A DNA stretch of 55,000 bases from Paulinella micropora (taxonomy: Eukaryota; Cercozoa; Imbricatea; Euglyphida; Paulinellidae): contig WBZZ01003684.1 in NCBI GenBank assembly GCA_019918135.1, positions 95,001-150,000 of the forward strand, in the 5' to 3' direction. A program made the position numbers and the translations under genes. The notes under the pieces were generated by a model. The model was not told the origin of the DNA, ran no database searches, and saw only the letters and a program-made list of their open reading frames with translations. Below, in pieces: positions 11,392 to 20,756 of the stretch (within the stretch, counting starts at the first letter, position 1; each line of letters opens with the position of its first letter).

Positions 11392-12443
11392 GACAGCACA
11401 ATCAGATCTTTCTTCTTCAGATGGTAGGGGCTTGCATGTGGTGGTTGTGACGAGGTATGTGATGATGAGGACGCTTGAGACAAACCAGATATGCTTAAGC
11501 CGGTTGTGGCTTTGTTATCATCAAAGTTAGGTATGTTCTTCATCCATTCAGAAATGAACGGGAATGAAGCCACAATACCTCGAGCAAATTGGTTTTTATG
11601 CTTAGTGGCGTATGTCATGATGCAATCCTCCAAAGCAGTGAAGAGGTCACAGTAGAGTTCGTCGACCTCTCCATCTGCTTTGGTGATAAGTGACTCTCGG
11701 ACTTGTAACCCCTCAGCCCCTTTTGCAAGGGCTTTGATAAATCGCTTGATCTCACTTACCTCAGGTATCTGATCGTCACTTGTCACCACCCTTACCCTAC
11801 CCGTATCTTGCCAATGCCAAGGTAAGTTCCTCATCCGTCATCCTTCTTGCTAAGTCTGTAACAGACGACGATGGCGCCGACGTTGCAGACAAAGTGGGGG
11901 GATGAGCGGCTGACGAGGAAGAAGAGGAGGAAGCAGGCATGGTAGTGGTAGATGCTGTTAGGGATGGAGTGGGTTTTGCAACTTTCTGTTCTGTGGGTGG
12001 TTTGACCCAATCAACAGTCAGGCATTCATTAGGGGAGAGTAAGAACGAATTAGTGGGGGGTAGGAATCCCGACCTTACCAAAATAGTTGCCCTGCTGTTT
12101 TCCTGCGTCATGTGTCTAGTACAAAAGTCAAACCCCTGTCCCAATCGGGTGGCCAACTTAACCCCTTCCCCATCCCCCGCCGTGCAGCGGAAAGTTTCCA
12201 TTCACACCGCTTTCCAGTACTCTTGGCAATGGCCTCGCATTGCTTGGAACTAGCTACGTGGCAGGTGTTGGGGATCAAGGGCTGAGCATGTAGGTTAAGT
12301 ATTGGTCCGTCTACTTCCTTAATGACTAACGGGTGGGTACTAAGGAGAACTTTTTTGTTACCTGCTTTGAAACGTAGCAACGCCCAACCATCCCCAAGGG
12401 GATAGATTGCCCCTTGGGGAGTGGGGTCTGCTACCATTTCCAA
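11388..12443 (-). pseudogene. Gag-protease spacer of element D (fragmented)
   Basis: Three short frames (12108-12443, 11797-12201, 11388-11834) sit between the knuckle-containing gag and the protease. One has a Cys-containing segment, KQCEAIAKSTGKRCEWK. Another is Ser/Ala-rich low complexity. I cannot assign a domain. They are probably parts of one Gag-Pol precursor broken by indels. Confidence 0.5.
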
Positions 12444-12461
12444 GGAGGCTTTAAAATTGCT

Positions 12462-14185
12462 CTAATGAAACCATGAAATTCTGATGGAGTTTTTAGAAGC
12501 GTTAGACATGAAGGTGGAAGTGGCAGTTTCTCCCTCTCTCACAGACCTTCCTTGTAGTGGTGCTTGCTCTCTTCCTCCAACTAGCCCTCCAGCTCCTCCA
12601 GTTGCGCTAGGTGGCAGGTTCATAGGTGCAAAAAGAGGCGAAAGTGGGGGTGGGGGGGAGGTGATGTGTGTCTCTCTCTTCTCTCCCTCATCTTCTCCTT
12701 CTTTCTCTGTCATGTTTATCGCGTACATATGGTTTATGTATCTCACCTGATCTACCTCTCCCCCCTCATCGTCTGTGTCTTCGTCCTTGGCAACAAGAAT
12801 CCTTTCAGCTGAAGCAGGGGGGTCAGAGTCATCCTGCTCATCTTCCTCTGAGTTGGACTTTGAAGGAGACGAGTCTGATCCTGCTGCGTTCAGACTGATA
12901 GCTTTCTTCTTGCCCTCGACAAAGTCAGATGCTTTCAGCGTACGTCTCTCCTTTGTCTTCTTTTCTGTGTTTCTCTCTCTGTCTGTGCTTGCCTCACGTT
13001 GCTCAACCTTAGCACTCCTAACGTTCTTGCTGCTCTTCCTTCTCTCTATCCCTCGAGCTAATGCAACCGTCCGGGCTGCTTGCAACCTTAAAGGACAGTC
13101 GTTGGGACCATGTCCGTCCCTTGGACAGTCCTTTAATTGGCAACGCACAAGACAGAATTTCATAACATGATCATTGTTACAGTTGTAACATCTAACCTTG
13201 TCATACTTTGCTTGCCTGTCTCCTGCCCCAATGATGTTAACTGTGATGGGATCAGCACGTGAACTGCCAGTCCCATATAGCTTCTGTGTCTTGGTAACAG
13301 ACACACTCCCTTGGGCGATTTGTTGCACTACTTGCAAGAAATCATCCCAATCTGGCCTCTGTTGGGGCAACAAAGACAACCATACATTCTCATAATAGCG
13401 AGCAAAGGGAGGTAGTTGTTTGAGTTTGTTTATGATCATGTCTGCCTTCATAGGGACGGGGATGGCAGCTCCCATCCGTCTGCTTCTCAACGATGTTGAG
13501 GTATCCTGCTAACCATGTGCTCACCTCTTTCACCTTCTTGGGGTAAGAGTGGTAGATGGTTTGCTGATCCTCTTGAAACTTGACTAATTCAAGCCCACCG
13601 TAATGTTTTTGCAGAGCAAGGAAGCATGCTACTCCATCCGTCCCTCCCTGTTGCATCACAGCCATAACCTTACGGTCATGGGCGCATGACTGCAAAAGGT
13701 AAGCAAGTATGATTCTTTTGAGGGACTCTCTATTTTGCTTGTCAACTGCTCTATAATGCCTAGCAGCTCGCTGAGAACTAAACAAGGCAGTCGGTTTACT
13801 TCCGAATGTCATTATTGGTACTTTGCTTTTCTGCTCGGTAGGTATGATGACATTCTCGGGATCATGCGATTTATCTGGTTTAGGTTCAGCTTTCACTGAC
13901 GTTTTTGTTTCCTCCTTAGTCCCCTCTTTGTCGCCCTCTTCTTCCTTTTGGGGAAAGTAGAGGTGATTCAATGGGGGAGTCAGGAGGAACTAAAACGTTA
14001 GGAGCTTTCAGGGCTTTGACGAATGGGTGGTCCTCACATCCAGGGATGACTGATAGGACAATAGGATTGGTTGCTCCAATTACTGCAAGCAGCGTATAGA
14101 GGAACAAATCCCAGTCCGGTTTGTCATCGTGGAGTTTGGGAGGCTCCATTCTGAACTTAGCTAGATCAAACATGGGGTTAGCCAT
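12462..14185 (-). pseudogene. Gag of element D (three frames)
   Basis: The ATG at 14185 (MANPMFDLAKFRMEPPKLHDDK) starts gag shortly after the 5' LTR. The frame changes near 13940 and again near 13450. The middle part (13390-13971) resembles the helical capsid region of copia Gags (ACFLALQKHYGGLELVKFQ). The last part (12462-13490) contains a CCHC-like knuckle (RCYNCNNDHVMKFC) and a second Cys/His cluster (CPRDGHGPNDC), then a Lys/Glu-rich tail. Confidence 0.8.
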
Positions 14186-14441
14186 GTTGGTCTAGTATGC
14201 AAAGGGCGGAAGATAGGAGAAATGCTCGACTATCAATAAATCACTAACCTGGGGTGAGTGAGGGTGAATAGATAGGGGAAATATGAATGTGGGGTCCTAG
14301 TACCTATCGTACCTAGTCTAACCACAGGTGGGGATTGCAAAGACTGGCTACAGCACGTCTTATGCTATGATGACTGACTGCCTTCCGCACGTCCGGACCA
14401 CGTACACTTTTGCGTGACTGCCTGGTGCCAGCTCACCAAAA

Positions 14442-14442
<1 letters not shown>

Positions 14443-14474
<32 letters not shown>
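14443..14474. repeat. (TG)16 microsatellite
   Basis: Perfect TG repeat in the untranslated leader of element D, between the 5' LTR and gag. Confidence 0.97.
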
Positions 14475-14475
<1 letters not shown>

Positions 14476-14503
14476 TTAAAGCTCTGTATCAGAGTTCGCA
14501 CAA

Positions 14504-14518
14504 CAAGGCTCGATAACC
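14504..14518 (-). promoter_or_regulatory. Primer-binding site of element D
   Basis: In element sense, GGTTATCGAGCCTTG directly follows the 5' LTR end (GGTCAAACA). It is the same initiator tRNA-Met anticodon-arm complement as in families A, B and C, with one extra base. Confidence 0.58.
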
Positions 14519-14710
14519 TGTTTGACCAGTATAACTTAATATAATGATCCGGAACTCACAACTCACCGCGTCTGCAGTAACAAAGCTTTAATAACGAGCC
14601 AAACCAGCAGAAGGCGCGCAGATCGACATGACTGGCAGGATATAAGTAATTGCTCTACCGACACCACGGCCGGCCCTTGTAACTATTAATATTGATTATT
14701 AGTTCTAACA
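14519..14710 (-). repeat. 5' LTR of element D
   Basis: Direct repeat of 5703-5905. Its outer flank is CCATA at 14711-14715. Confidence 0.92.
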
Positions 14711-14715
14711 CCATA

Positions 14716-15223
14716 TTGAATAACCTCCCACATTAATAGCGTTAACCCGATCCTTTTGTAGCGTATGTGGTATCCGTTTGAAGATAAGGAAAATGGACAC
14801 GGAAATTCCGTGAAATTTAGCAGTTTTTCCCGTGACTGGGAATTTATGACTAAATAAGGGAAATTGCACTTATGGGTTGTTATTTGTGGTATGTTTTGGC
14901 ATTTGTGCAGGTTACGAACGTCACGAAACGTATTAGTTGACACTGTCAAAGGGACACTCTGTTTTTAGCGGTTTTTCCCTTTGGCTTGTTGTTGGGGTTC
15001 AGACCTGACTTCCCTTTTTACTATAGCCGGGCCTCGCGCGATCGGAAGTGGAGGTTAGTCTTGAACCAGTTATGTTCAATCTTATTATTAAATTCCTTTT
15101 TACTATTGAGCTCGTAAGGGTAAGACCTCCTGGCTTAATACAGTAATTTTCCATTTTTCCACACTATGAACTATTATTCAAGTATTAACCAATGGACAAT
15201 TTTATTAATAATAGTATTTAATC
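14716..15223. other. Noncoding spacer
   Basis: AT-rich sequence with no supported gene or repeat boundary. It contains TTCAG at 14998-15002, identical to the 5 bp that follow the element C LTR end at 53455. This could be a target duplication, but a 5-mer match in a stretch this long is weak evidence. Confidence 0.4.
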
Positions 15224-15238
15224 ATACCGGCCCACCCC

Positions 15239-15295
<57 letters not shown>

Positions 15296-15450
15296 GGTGT
15301 GGGTGTGCTGGGCCCGTGGTGGGGTGCGCAATTACCTATTTTACCTATATCAATCAAGTGTAACGGTGAATTCAAGTTGGGGCACTTAGACTGACTCAGT
15401 AATTATTCAAATCTCTCAGTAAAGTAAAGTACGAACCCTCTCGTCTAGTG
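15224..15450 (+). repeat. 5' LTR of element C (left end uncertain)
   Basis: The last ~115 bp (about 15336-15450) match about 53328-53454 with scattered differences and end identically in CCTCTCGTCTAGTG. GGTTATGGGCCTTGG follows immediately, as expected for a primer-binding site. The left end is obscured by a microsatellite and may lie further out. The divergence between the two copies suggests this is the oldest LTR element here. Confidence 0.6.
15239..15294. repeat. (ATCT)14 microsatellite
   Basis: Perfect tetranucleotide repeat within or next to the element C LTR. Confidence 0.97.
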
Positions 15451-15465
15451 GGTTATGGGCCTTGG
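15451..15465 (+). promoter_or_regulatory. Primer-binding site of element C
   Basis: GGTTATGGGCCTTGG starts one base after the LTR end. Its complement contains CCCATAACC, the anticodon loop of eukaryotic initiator tRNA-Met. This is the same priming site as in the other three LTR families. Confidence 0.58.
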
Positions 15466-15756
15466 CAGCGCTTAACTCTGGAGCACTGCAAGCAAGGAAG
15501 GAAGAAGACCATCGCCGACCTGGGAGGCGACTGTCGAAAGGGGTTGGTATCCTTCCTGTAATTGACACAATAAAAGGGAAGCAAAGCTCTTGCACTGAGA
15601 CCGGCTTTTGGCTCAGTTTGCACACATAGTTCGCTACCTGTCCCCGTTTAGGTGAGTCACCGGCGTCGGCGCAAAGATGCCAGCAAGAAGCACATCAGAC
15701 ACTGCAACTGGTCTGCTCAAAGAAAAGGAAAAGTCGGACAGTAGTAAGCCCTCACA

Positions 15757-17712
15757 ATGAGTTTCAGTACTCTTAGAGGCACAACCAAAAACAAAGAAAA
15801 GGAAGTCACAGCAAAAGGACAATATGACGGGAGAACCCCGCTCAAGGCCTTTCAACGTGAGATAGTTTTGGCCTTGGGAGCCAAAGGACTTAAGGGGGCA
15901 CTCAAGACCCCAGAAGAACACATTAGGATAGTGCATGAGAGTAATGTAAGTGCTTTGCACAGCAAGGGGAAAACAGTCCCCAATTACATGTGGAGGTGGG
16001 GAGAGAGAGCAGGGAAACAGCAAGCAAGAGGGAGACTCAGAGGAAAGATAGGGGTTGAGAGAGGAGGAAGAGGAAGCTGAGTTAGACTCAGAGTCAGAGA
16101 CAGACAAGGAAAACCTTACATCTTACTTTACTGAGACAGAAAGGCAGCCTACTTTAGGGGGAGATAGTGGTAAGAGTGAGCAAAAGGGAGGAGAAGAGCA
16201 GGTGGAGGAGAGGGGCAGAGTGAGTCAGCCTTCACCTACTTACTCCACACCAACAACGACAACAATCAAGACGAAGAGCAAGGAAGTAGAGGAAAAAGAG
16301 AAGGAAGATAGAATGATAGTAGCATATGAGGAGAGTTTGGAGCATGAGATGAATAGACAGAGAGAGGAAGATTTTTCGTTTGTGTTTGATATTAGCTAGC
16401 AGGTAAAGCCAAGAGGAGTGTGGCAGATTTGGTGAGAGATACCTCACCAGACTTTGGTCAGAACTTGCACACTGTGTGGGCAAGACTAACCAAAAGGTTT
16501 GGTAAGGCGAGTGAGGAAGATGTGCAAGACAAAATAAATGCGATGAATGCATGGGCATTTGATGAGGGGTGTGATTATGCTCCGCAGTTTGATGCGTTTG
16601 TTGCGTTAGATGAAGAGCTAAAGGCAGTAGGCCATAAAGCACCCCACAGAACAATGGAAACAATAATCACTAATGCCTTACAAAACCCTGAGTATGCATC
16701 AGAGGGGTTGAGAAAGGATTGGGGAGGATGGATGAGCACGCTGAAGATGAATAAGAAGCAGCATGCATGGTCTTTTGAGGAATGGTGGGAGTTGGAAGAA
16801 AGAGCATTGGAGATAGATAGGAACAAAGAGAGAGAGAGAGAGAAGAAGATGAAGAAAGAAAAAGCACACGCAGGGAAAGATGCCAACAAAAGAGAGGAAG
16901 GGCAGAGAGGTGTGTGTTTTGGGTTTCAAAGAGAGAGTGAATGCTAGGGGGGGGATGAGTGTCGTTTTGCTCATACAGAGGGGTCAGTCACTATGCGTAG
17001 GGTGCCTGGGGTGTGTTACCTGTTTGAACAGTCAGGCGGCTGTGATAGATCTAACTGTAGGTTTAAACACACCACCACTAATAAGAAAGGGGGAGGGAAA
17101 GGAACAGGAACGAGAAAGAAGACGTGGAAGAAAGGAGAGAAATGTTTCAACTGTAACATGGAGGGGCATGTGTTCTCCGCATGTGAGAAGGAGTGCAGGA
17201 TGTGTGGGGGTGAGCATAGACTGCATGAATGTGAAGAGATGAAGAAGGCGAGAGAAGAGCCAGGTGAGAAGGAAGAACCGAGAGAGAAAGAAAAGAGAGG
17301 AAAAGTGGAACATGGAAAGTTTGGTAGGGGGAGTAAGTCAGACACTTCTGACACAGATAGGGGGAGTGAGTCAGACACGGATGAGGAAGGTGAGAACGTG
17401 AACGCCTTAAAAAGGACGATGAGATTTTTGACAGGGCGAGACAGAGCAGGCATGGTAAAGGAGAAGGCCCACATGGGCAAAGTGATGGTAGTACAAGAGA
17501 GAGAAGTATATCGTCAATGTGAGGGGCGAGTGTCAGGTGAGCAGCAATGTTTTGTATGCACACATGACATGGAGAGTGAGAATGTGTTGTTGCGAGAGGC
17601 AGCTTATGGTCTTTTGAGAGGGCGATTTTGCGGGCTGCACACAGATCAGGAAAGAGAGAGTGAGAAGGAAGCCCCAGTGAGCAAAATAAAGTTAGCACAC
17701 TCCAACCGGTAG
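15757..17712 (+). pseudogene. Gag-like polyprotein of element C
   Basis: Open stretches at 15757-16080, 16055-16399 and 16420-17712 form a gag-like gene. The third is a single frame apart from a TAG at 16945-16947. It starts with a Gag capsid-like helical region (VWARLTKRFGKASEEDVQDK and DFAPQFDAFVALDEEL-like). Two CCCH fingers follow (C-x8-C-x5-C-x3-H spanning the TAG; then C-x8-C-x4-C-x3-H at about 17017-17070), then a CCHC knuckle (CFNCNMEGHVFSAC, about 17143-17184) and another Cys/His cluster. After a second TAG (17710-17712) the same frame continues Arg/Lys-rich to 17982. No protease, integrase or RT follows. Confidence 0.65.
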
Positions 17713-17982
17713 TTGAAAAGAAGAAGAAAGAGAAGGAGAAGCGCTCCAAGCGCTGAAGCAAGAAAAAGAAAGGGAAAGGAAAGGCTGAGTCCCATCGGAA
17801 GAGCCCAAGGAAAGGGCAAATTTATTTTATGGAGTCGGTGGACCAAGTTGGCTCTGGCGACGACGACCGACGCGACGGGCATGTGGCGGACAGCAACAGC
17901 GACAGCGACGCGGACTCAGGCTCGGACCCGGAGCGGCAATGTGTGGTGCGTGTGGCGCGCAAGTGGTAACAAAAATTCATGA

Positions 17983-18246
17983 CCCGGGAGGCAAACTACC
18001 GCGTGGGCAAGTGGGCGCCGGCTGGGAGCCGGGAAGTTAAGGGACTCGGGCGGCCATCGGAAGGAAAGGGAATGGGGGAGCGCGCGTTGAGCGGCGCAGC
18101 AACTGGACCTTCTCTGGACGGTGACTTTTCAAGTAGTACGCAACGTCATCATAAGTTAAGTTGGTGAACGGTATACAAAGTTAGTATTGTATAGAGTTAG
18201 TGCATATAGTCGGTAGCGCGGCTCCGGTAATTTCTGAATAGGATAC
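17983..18246 (+). other. Noncoding remainder of element C
   Basis: No gene is supported. The sequence should continue, once element B (18252-53225) is removed, into 53231-53454 and the 3' LTR of element C. Confidence 0.5.
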
Positions 18247-18251
18247 AAAAT

Positions 18252-18544
18252 CGTTGGGAAAAATGAAGGTCCGGGTAGGGAAAGTAGCCTGTTAACCGGA
18301 GGCTCCGGGATCCCAGTTGTCTACCACCATTTTACTGAGACTTCACTGAGATTCCAAAGAACCAAAAAGGGAAACCAACCTCACCAAATTGGTAATATAT
18401 GAACATAAAGGCAATTTGCCACCAGTACCAGAAAATATGGTTATACAGGAATAATTACTAAATATTAAGTACATAGGAGAGTGAAGCTACCGTGACTATA
18501 CTGTTATGCTGTAGTGGACTAGGATCTAATTAACTTGTCCAATG
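18252..18544 (-). repeat. 3' LTR of element B
   Basis: Matches 52991-53225 over most of its length but carries about 58 bp (around 18282-18345) that are absent from the other LTR. The outer flank is AAAAT (18247-18251) and the inner flank is the polypurine tract. Confidence 0.88.
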
Positions 18545-18641
18545 CTCCCCCTTAATTAGGGCCTAGGACATCTCAGCAAACACACAGCCCGACGCATGAG
18601 GAGAATAAAGAGCAAAACTATCCCCATCCAAAGTGTAACAC
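18545..18641 (-). other. 3' internal end of element B
   Basis: Short segment between the element B LTR and the insertion point of A2. It starts with the polypurine tract CTCCCCCTTAA (plus sense) and ends with AACAC (18637-18641), the A2 target duplication. It continues at 26193. Confidence 0.8.
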
Positions 18642-18946
18642 CAAAGTAATCTATCACTCAAACGCAGAGTTTAGGGAAGCTACACCGCTAAGGGTAAAGA
18701 ATAACCGAAGAAAAGACTTTTAATGACTTTGGGTTACACAAAATGTGGTGACCTTAACAGAATGGTAATACTCATTTGATTCTAGGCATTCCAGACTATG
18801 ATTCGCGAATACTCTAGAAAGTGTCCTTGTCAGTAATAAAGGTATTAATAACTGTCCGGCCTATGAACTTGCCTATGACTAAGACTATCCAAATTACCGG
18901 TAAATTGACTAGGTGGAGTAACGGGTATTAATAGTACATTACAACG
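18642..18946 (-). repeat. 3' LTR of copy A2
   Basis: Same LTR family as 520-828 and 4999-5303. In minus sense it starts CGTTGTAATG at 18946 and ends ACTTTG at 18642. Confidence 0.92.
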
Positions 18947-19390
18947 CTCCCCCTTAGTCGCAAGTCATAGGCTATATTAGTGTGTAAATATGAAAAAATA
19001 GTGTTGAGGATCAATTATGGGTTACCCGAAGGTTAAATATCAACTCCCATTTACATCACATCCTCTATGTATGTATATATGTGTAGTCATGCAGTAACAT
19101 GTATGAAGTATGTATGTGTTCAAAAATTTGCAAGCGCTTCCCGTAGAGGGTAGCAAAATCAAAAAAAATTTAGATTTCCTATTCTAGGACAGAAAGAATG
19201 ATAGAAAGAATTTAAATTGTTAAGTTAGCCAGGGAAAGCCTCGCGGCTGCCGGCCTCGCGTGGCAGTCGGCTACCCAGCCTCGGCTCGACGGCTCTGGAC
19301 CCCTGCGCAAAACAAAGCTGCTGCAACAAGCAACAAACTGCACAACACACTCAAAGCAAATATAGGTGAGTGGACACGCAAATCCCGAAA
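18947..19390 (-). other. 3' untranslated region of A2
   Basis: Contains the polypurine tract next to the LTR and the motif ACGGGAAGCGCTTG (minus sense, about 19131-19144) that is also present in A1 and element D. No gene is supported. Confidence 0.6.
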
Positions 19391-20404
19391 TTACTTGAGC
19401 TTTACCGTAAATTTGTTAAGTAAATACTCGAATTGTTCTTTCGGTAAATATTTTGCCATTACATCACCTATCTGCTTCTTCGTACCTACTTTTACAAACT
19501 TAATCTCACCGTCTCTCTGTAGGTGGTGCATAAAGTGTAATTCTAAAGGTAAGTGTTTAGTTCTATTACCTGACATACCCATCTCTGCCGCTAAGACTGT
19601 TTGAGAGTTATCCTCGAATAATTCTATCGGGCTCTTTTGGGCTATGTTTAGTTCTTGTGTAATGTGTTTTAGTGCAAGTCCCTCTCTAATGCACTCAGTT
19701 GCTGCAAATATTTCAGCATCATTGGAACTCAGGGCGATGCGACTCTGTCGCTTTGATAACCATGCAACTGGATCGCTGCCCCATAGGATCACGAATCCAG
19801 TGCGGGACTTCCCTGTTTTCTTACCAACTTTGTGAGCCGCGTCGGGCCACATGGAAAGTTTTGGATAGGTTTGCCCTTCTTGCTTTGACTTAGGCTCATG
19901 GTAAGCTAAACCTCGATAAGAGTTAACTAAATAACGAAAGATTCTGCCTAACATCGCACAAGTTATTCCCTTATCGATAGTTTGCATGACACTTGCCGAA
20001 TTTAGTGCTTGTTCTATATCGGGTCTTGTCATCTTCGCGAGAAATAGCAAACGACCAACTAAACTAGGAATTGAAAATTTTTGCAAGCTGGCTGATTCCG
20101 ACAGTTCCGTGAAATGTTCTTGCGCTGGAGTACTGACGGCTTTAGCAGAATCGTAACATACTTTTTTTAGTATCTGCTGTTGATATTTTCGCTGATGCAA
20201 AATTATTTTCCCGTTCGATTGCTCTATCTCTATTCCTTTGAATTCACGGGCAATACCGAGTCTTTTGAGCGGGAAATGTTTTTCTAATGCGGACGCAAAA
20301 CGCTCATATGCTTGTTTGTTTGGTGCTGTGAACAACAAGTCATCTACATGAAATATTCCTACTATCGCTTCTCTTAAAACTTTATCATTTCTACAAACAT
20401 ACAT
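19391..20404 (-). CDS. RT palm/thumb and RNase H of copy A2
   Basis: This is the C-terminal Pol segment. FHVDDLLFTAPNKQAYERF near the start is the RT catalytic motif with its double Asp, followed by the thumb (KMTRPDIEQALNSASV) and RNase H (MWPDAAHKVGKKTG; LSSNDAEIFAATECIREG; LFEDNSQTVLAAEMG). The apparent start is not a real initiation site. The segment continues the RT of the preceding frame after a -1 change around 20380-20400. The same change is found in A1, so it was inherited by both copies. Nearly all residues match A1. Confidence 0.88.
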   Translation of the reverse strand: MYVCRNDKVLREAIVGIFHVDDLLFTAPNKQAYERFASALEKHFPLKRLGIAREFKGIEIEQSNGKIILHQRKYQQQILKKVCYDSAKAVSTPAQEHFTELSESASLQKFSIPSLVGRLLFLAKMTRPDIEQALNSASVMQTIDKGITCAMLGRIFRYLVNSYRGLAYHEPKSKQEGQTYPKLSMWPDAAHKVGKKTGKSRTGFVILWGSDPVAWLSKRQSRIALSSNDAEIFAATECIREGLALKHITQELNIAQKSPIELFEDNSQTVLAAEMGMSGNRTKHLPLELHFMHHLQRDGEIKFVKVGTKKQIGDVMAKYLPKEQFEYLLNKFTVKLK

Positions 20405-20730
20405 AAATCTGAATCTAGCAGTCTAAAACCTAGCTCCTCTAACTTGGGTGCTAATATCTCATACCATCGTCTTCCTGCCTGAGGTGCGCCATATAAGGCA
20501 CCATCTATACGCCATATCATCCCCTCATGCCCTTCTCTGTCTACACTCTCTGGCGCATATGCATAAACAGGGTCATTCATACGAGCATTCAGGTATGAAT
20601 TTTTAAAATCTATGCCGTATAGTTTGTGTTTGTGCCAGGCAGCTAGTTTGGCGAGAAATAGAAGTGAATGGTGCGCGGCGCAAGGAACAAAGAGCTGATC
20701 TGGGTTATAGCTAAGACCGGGTTCTAACAT
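20374..20730 (-). CDS. RT fingers/palm motif A of copy A2
   Basis: This is RT sequence in its own frame. It contains AHHSLLFLAKLAAWHKHKL, then IDFKNSYLNARM (motif A with the first catalytic Asp) and IDGALYGAPQAGRRWYE. It follows the upstream frame (20757-22877), from which it is separated by a run of four A that is five A long in A1; the A1 length restores continuity. It overlaps the RNase H-containing frame at 20374-20404. Confidence 0.85.
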   Translation of the reverse strand: MLEPGLSYNPDQLFVPCAAHHSLLFLAKLAAWHKHKLYGIDFKNSYLNARMNDPVYAYAPESVDREGHEGMIWRIDGALYGAPQAGRRWYEILAPKLEELGFRLLDSDLCMFVEMIKF

Positions 20731-20756
20731 ATCTCCCCGTAAAGCTAAACGAGACT

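Larger units (their letters stand above)
5703..14710 (-). mobile_element. Ty1/copia LTR retrotransposon, element D (degenerate)
   Basis: LTRs at 14519-14710 (5' in element sense) and 5703-5905 (3') have canonical TGTTAGAAC...GGTCAAACA termini and a perfect 5-bp target duplication, CCATA (5698-5702 and 14711-14715). The internal order in minus sense is gag, protease, integrase, RT, RNase H, which is the copia order. The polypurine tract (CCAGGGGGAG in element sense) lies at 5906-5916. Every domain is present but the frames are repeatedly broken. LTR similarity is high apart from short indels, so the insertion is probably not ancient. Confidence 0.92.

Noticed and set aside
14998..15002. TTCAG as the left target duplication of element C
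   Set aside because: It matches TTCAG at 53455-53459, but the sequence following it is not found at the start of the 3' LTR. A chance 5-mer is likely, so it was not used to set the LTR boundary.
15239..15294. Possible CRISPR-like or tandem gene repeat
   Set aside because: It is a plain (ATCT)14 microsatellite without spacers.
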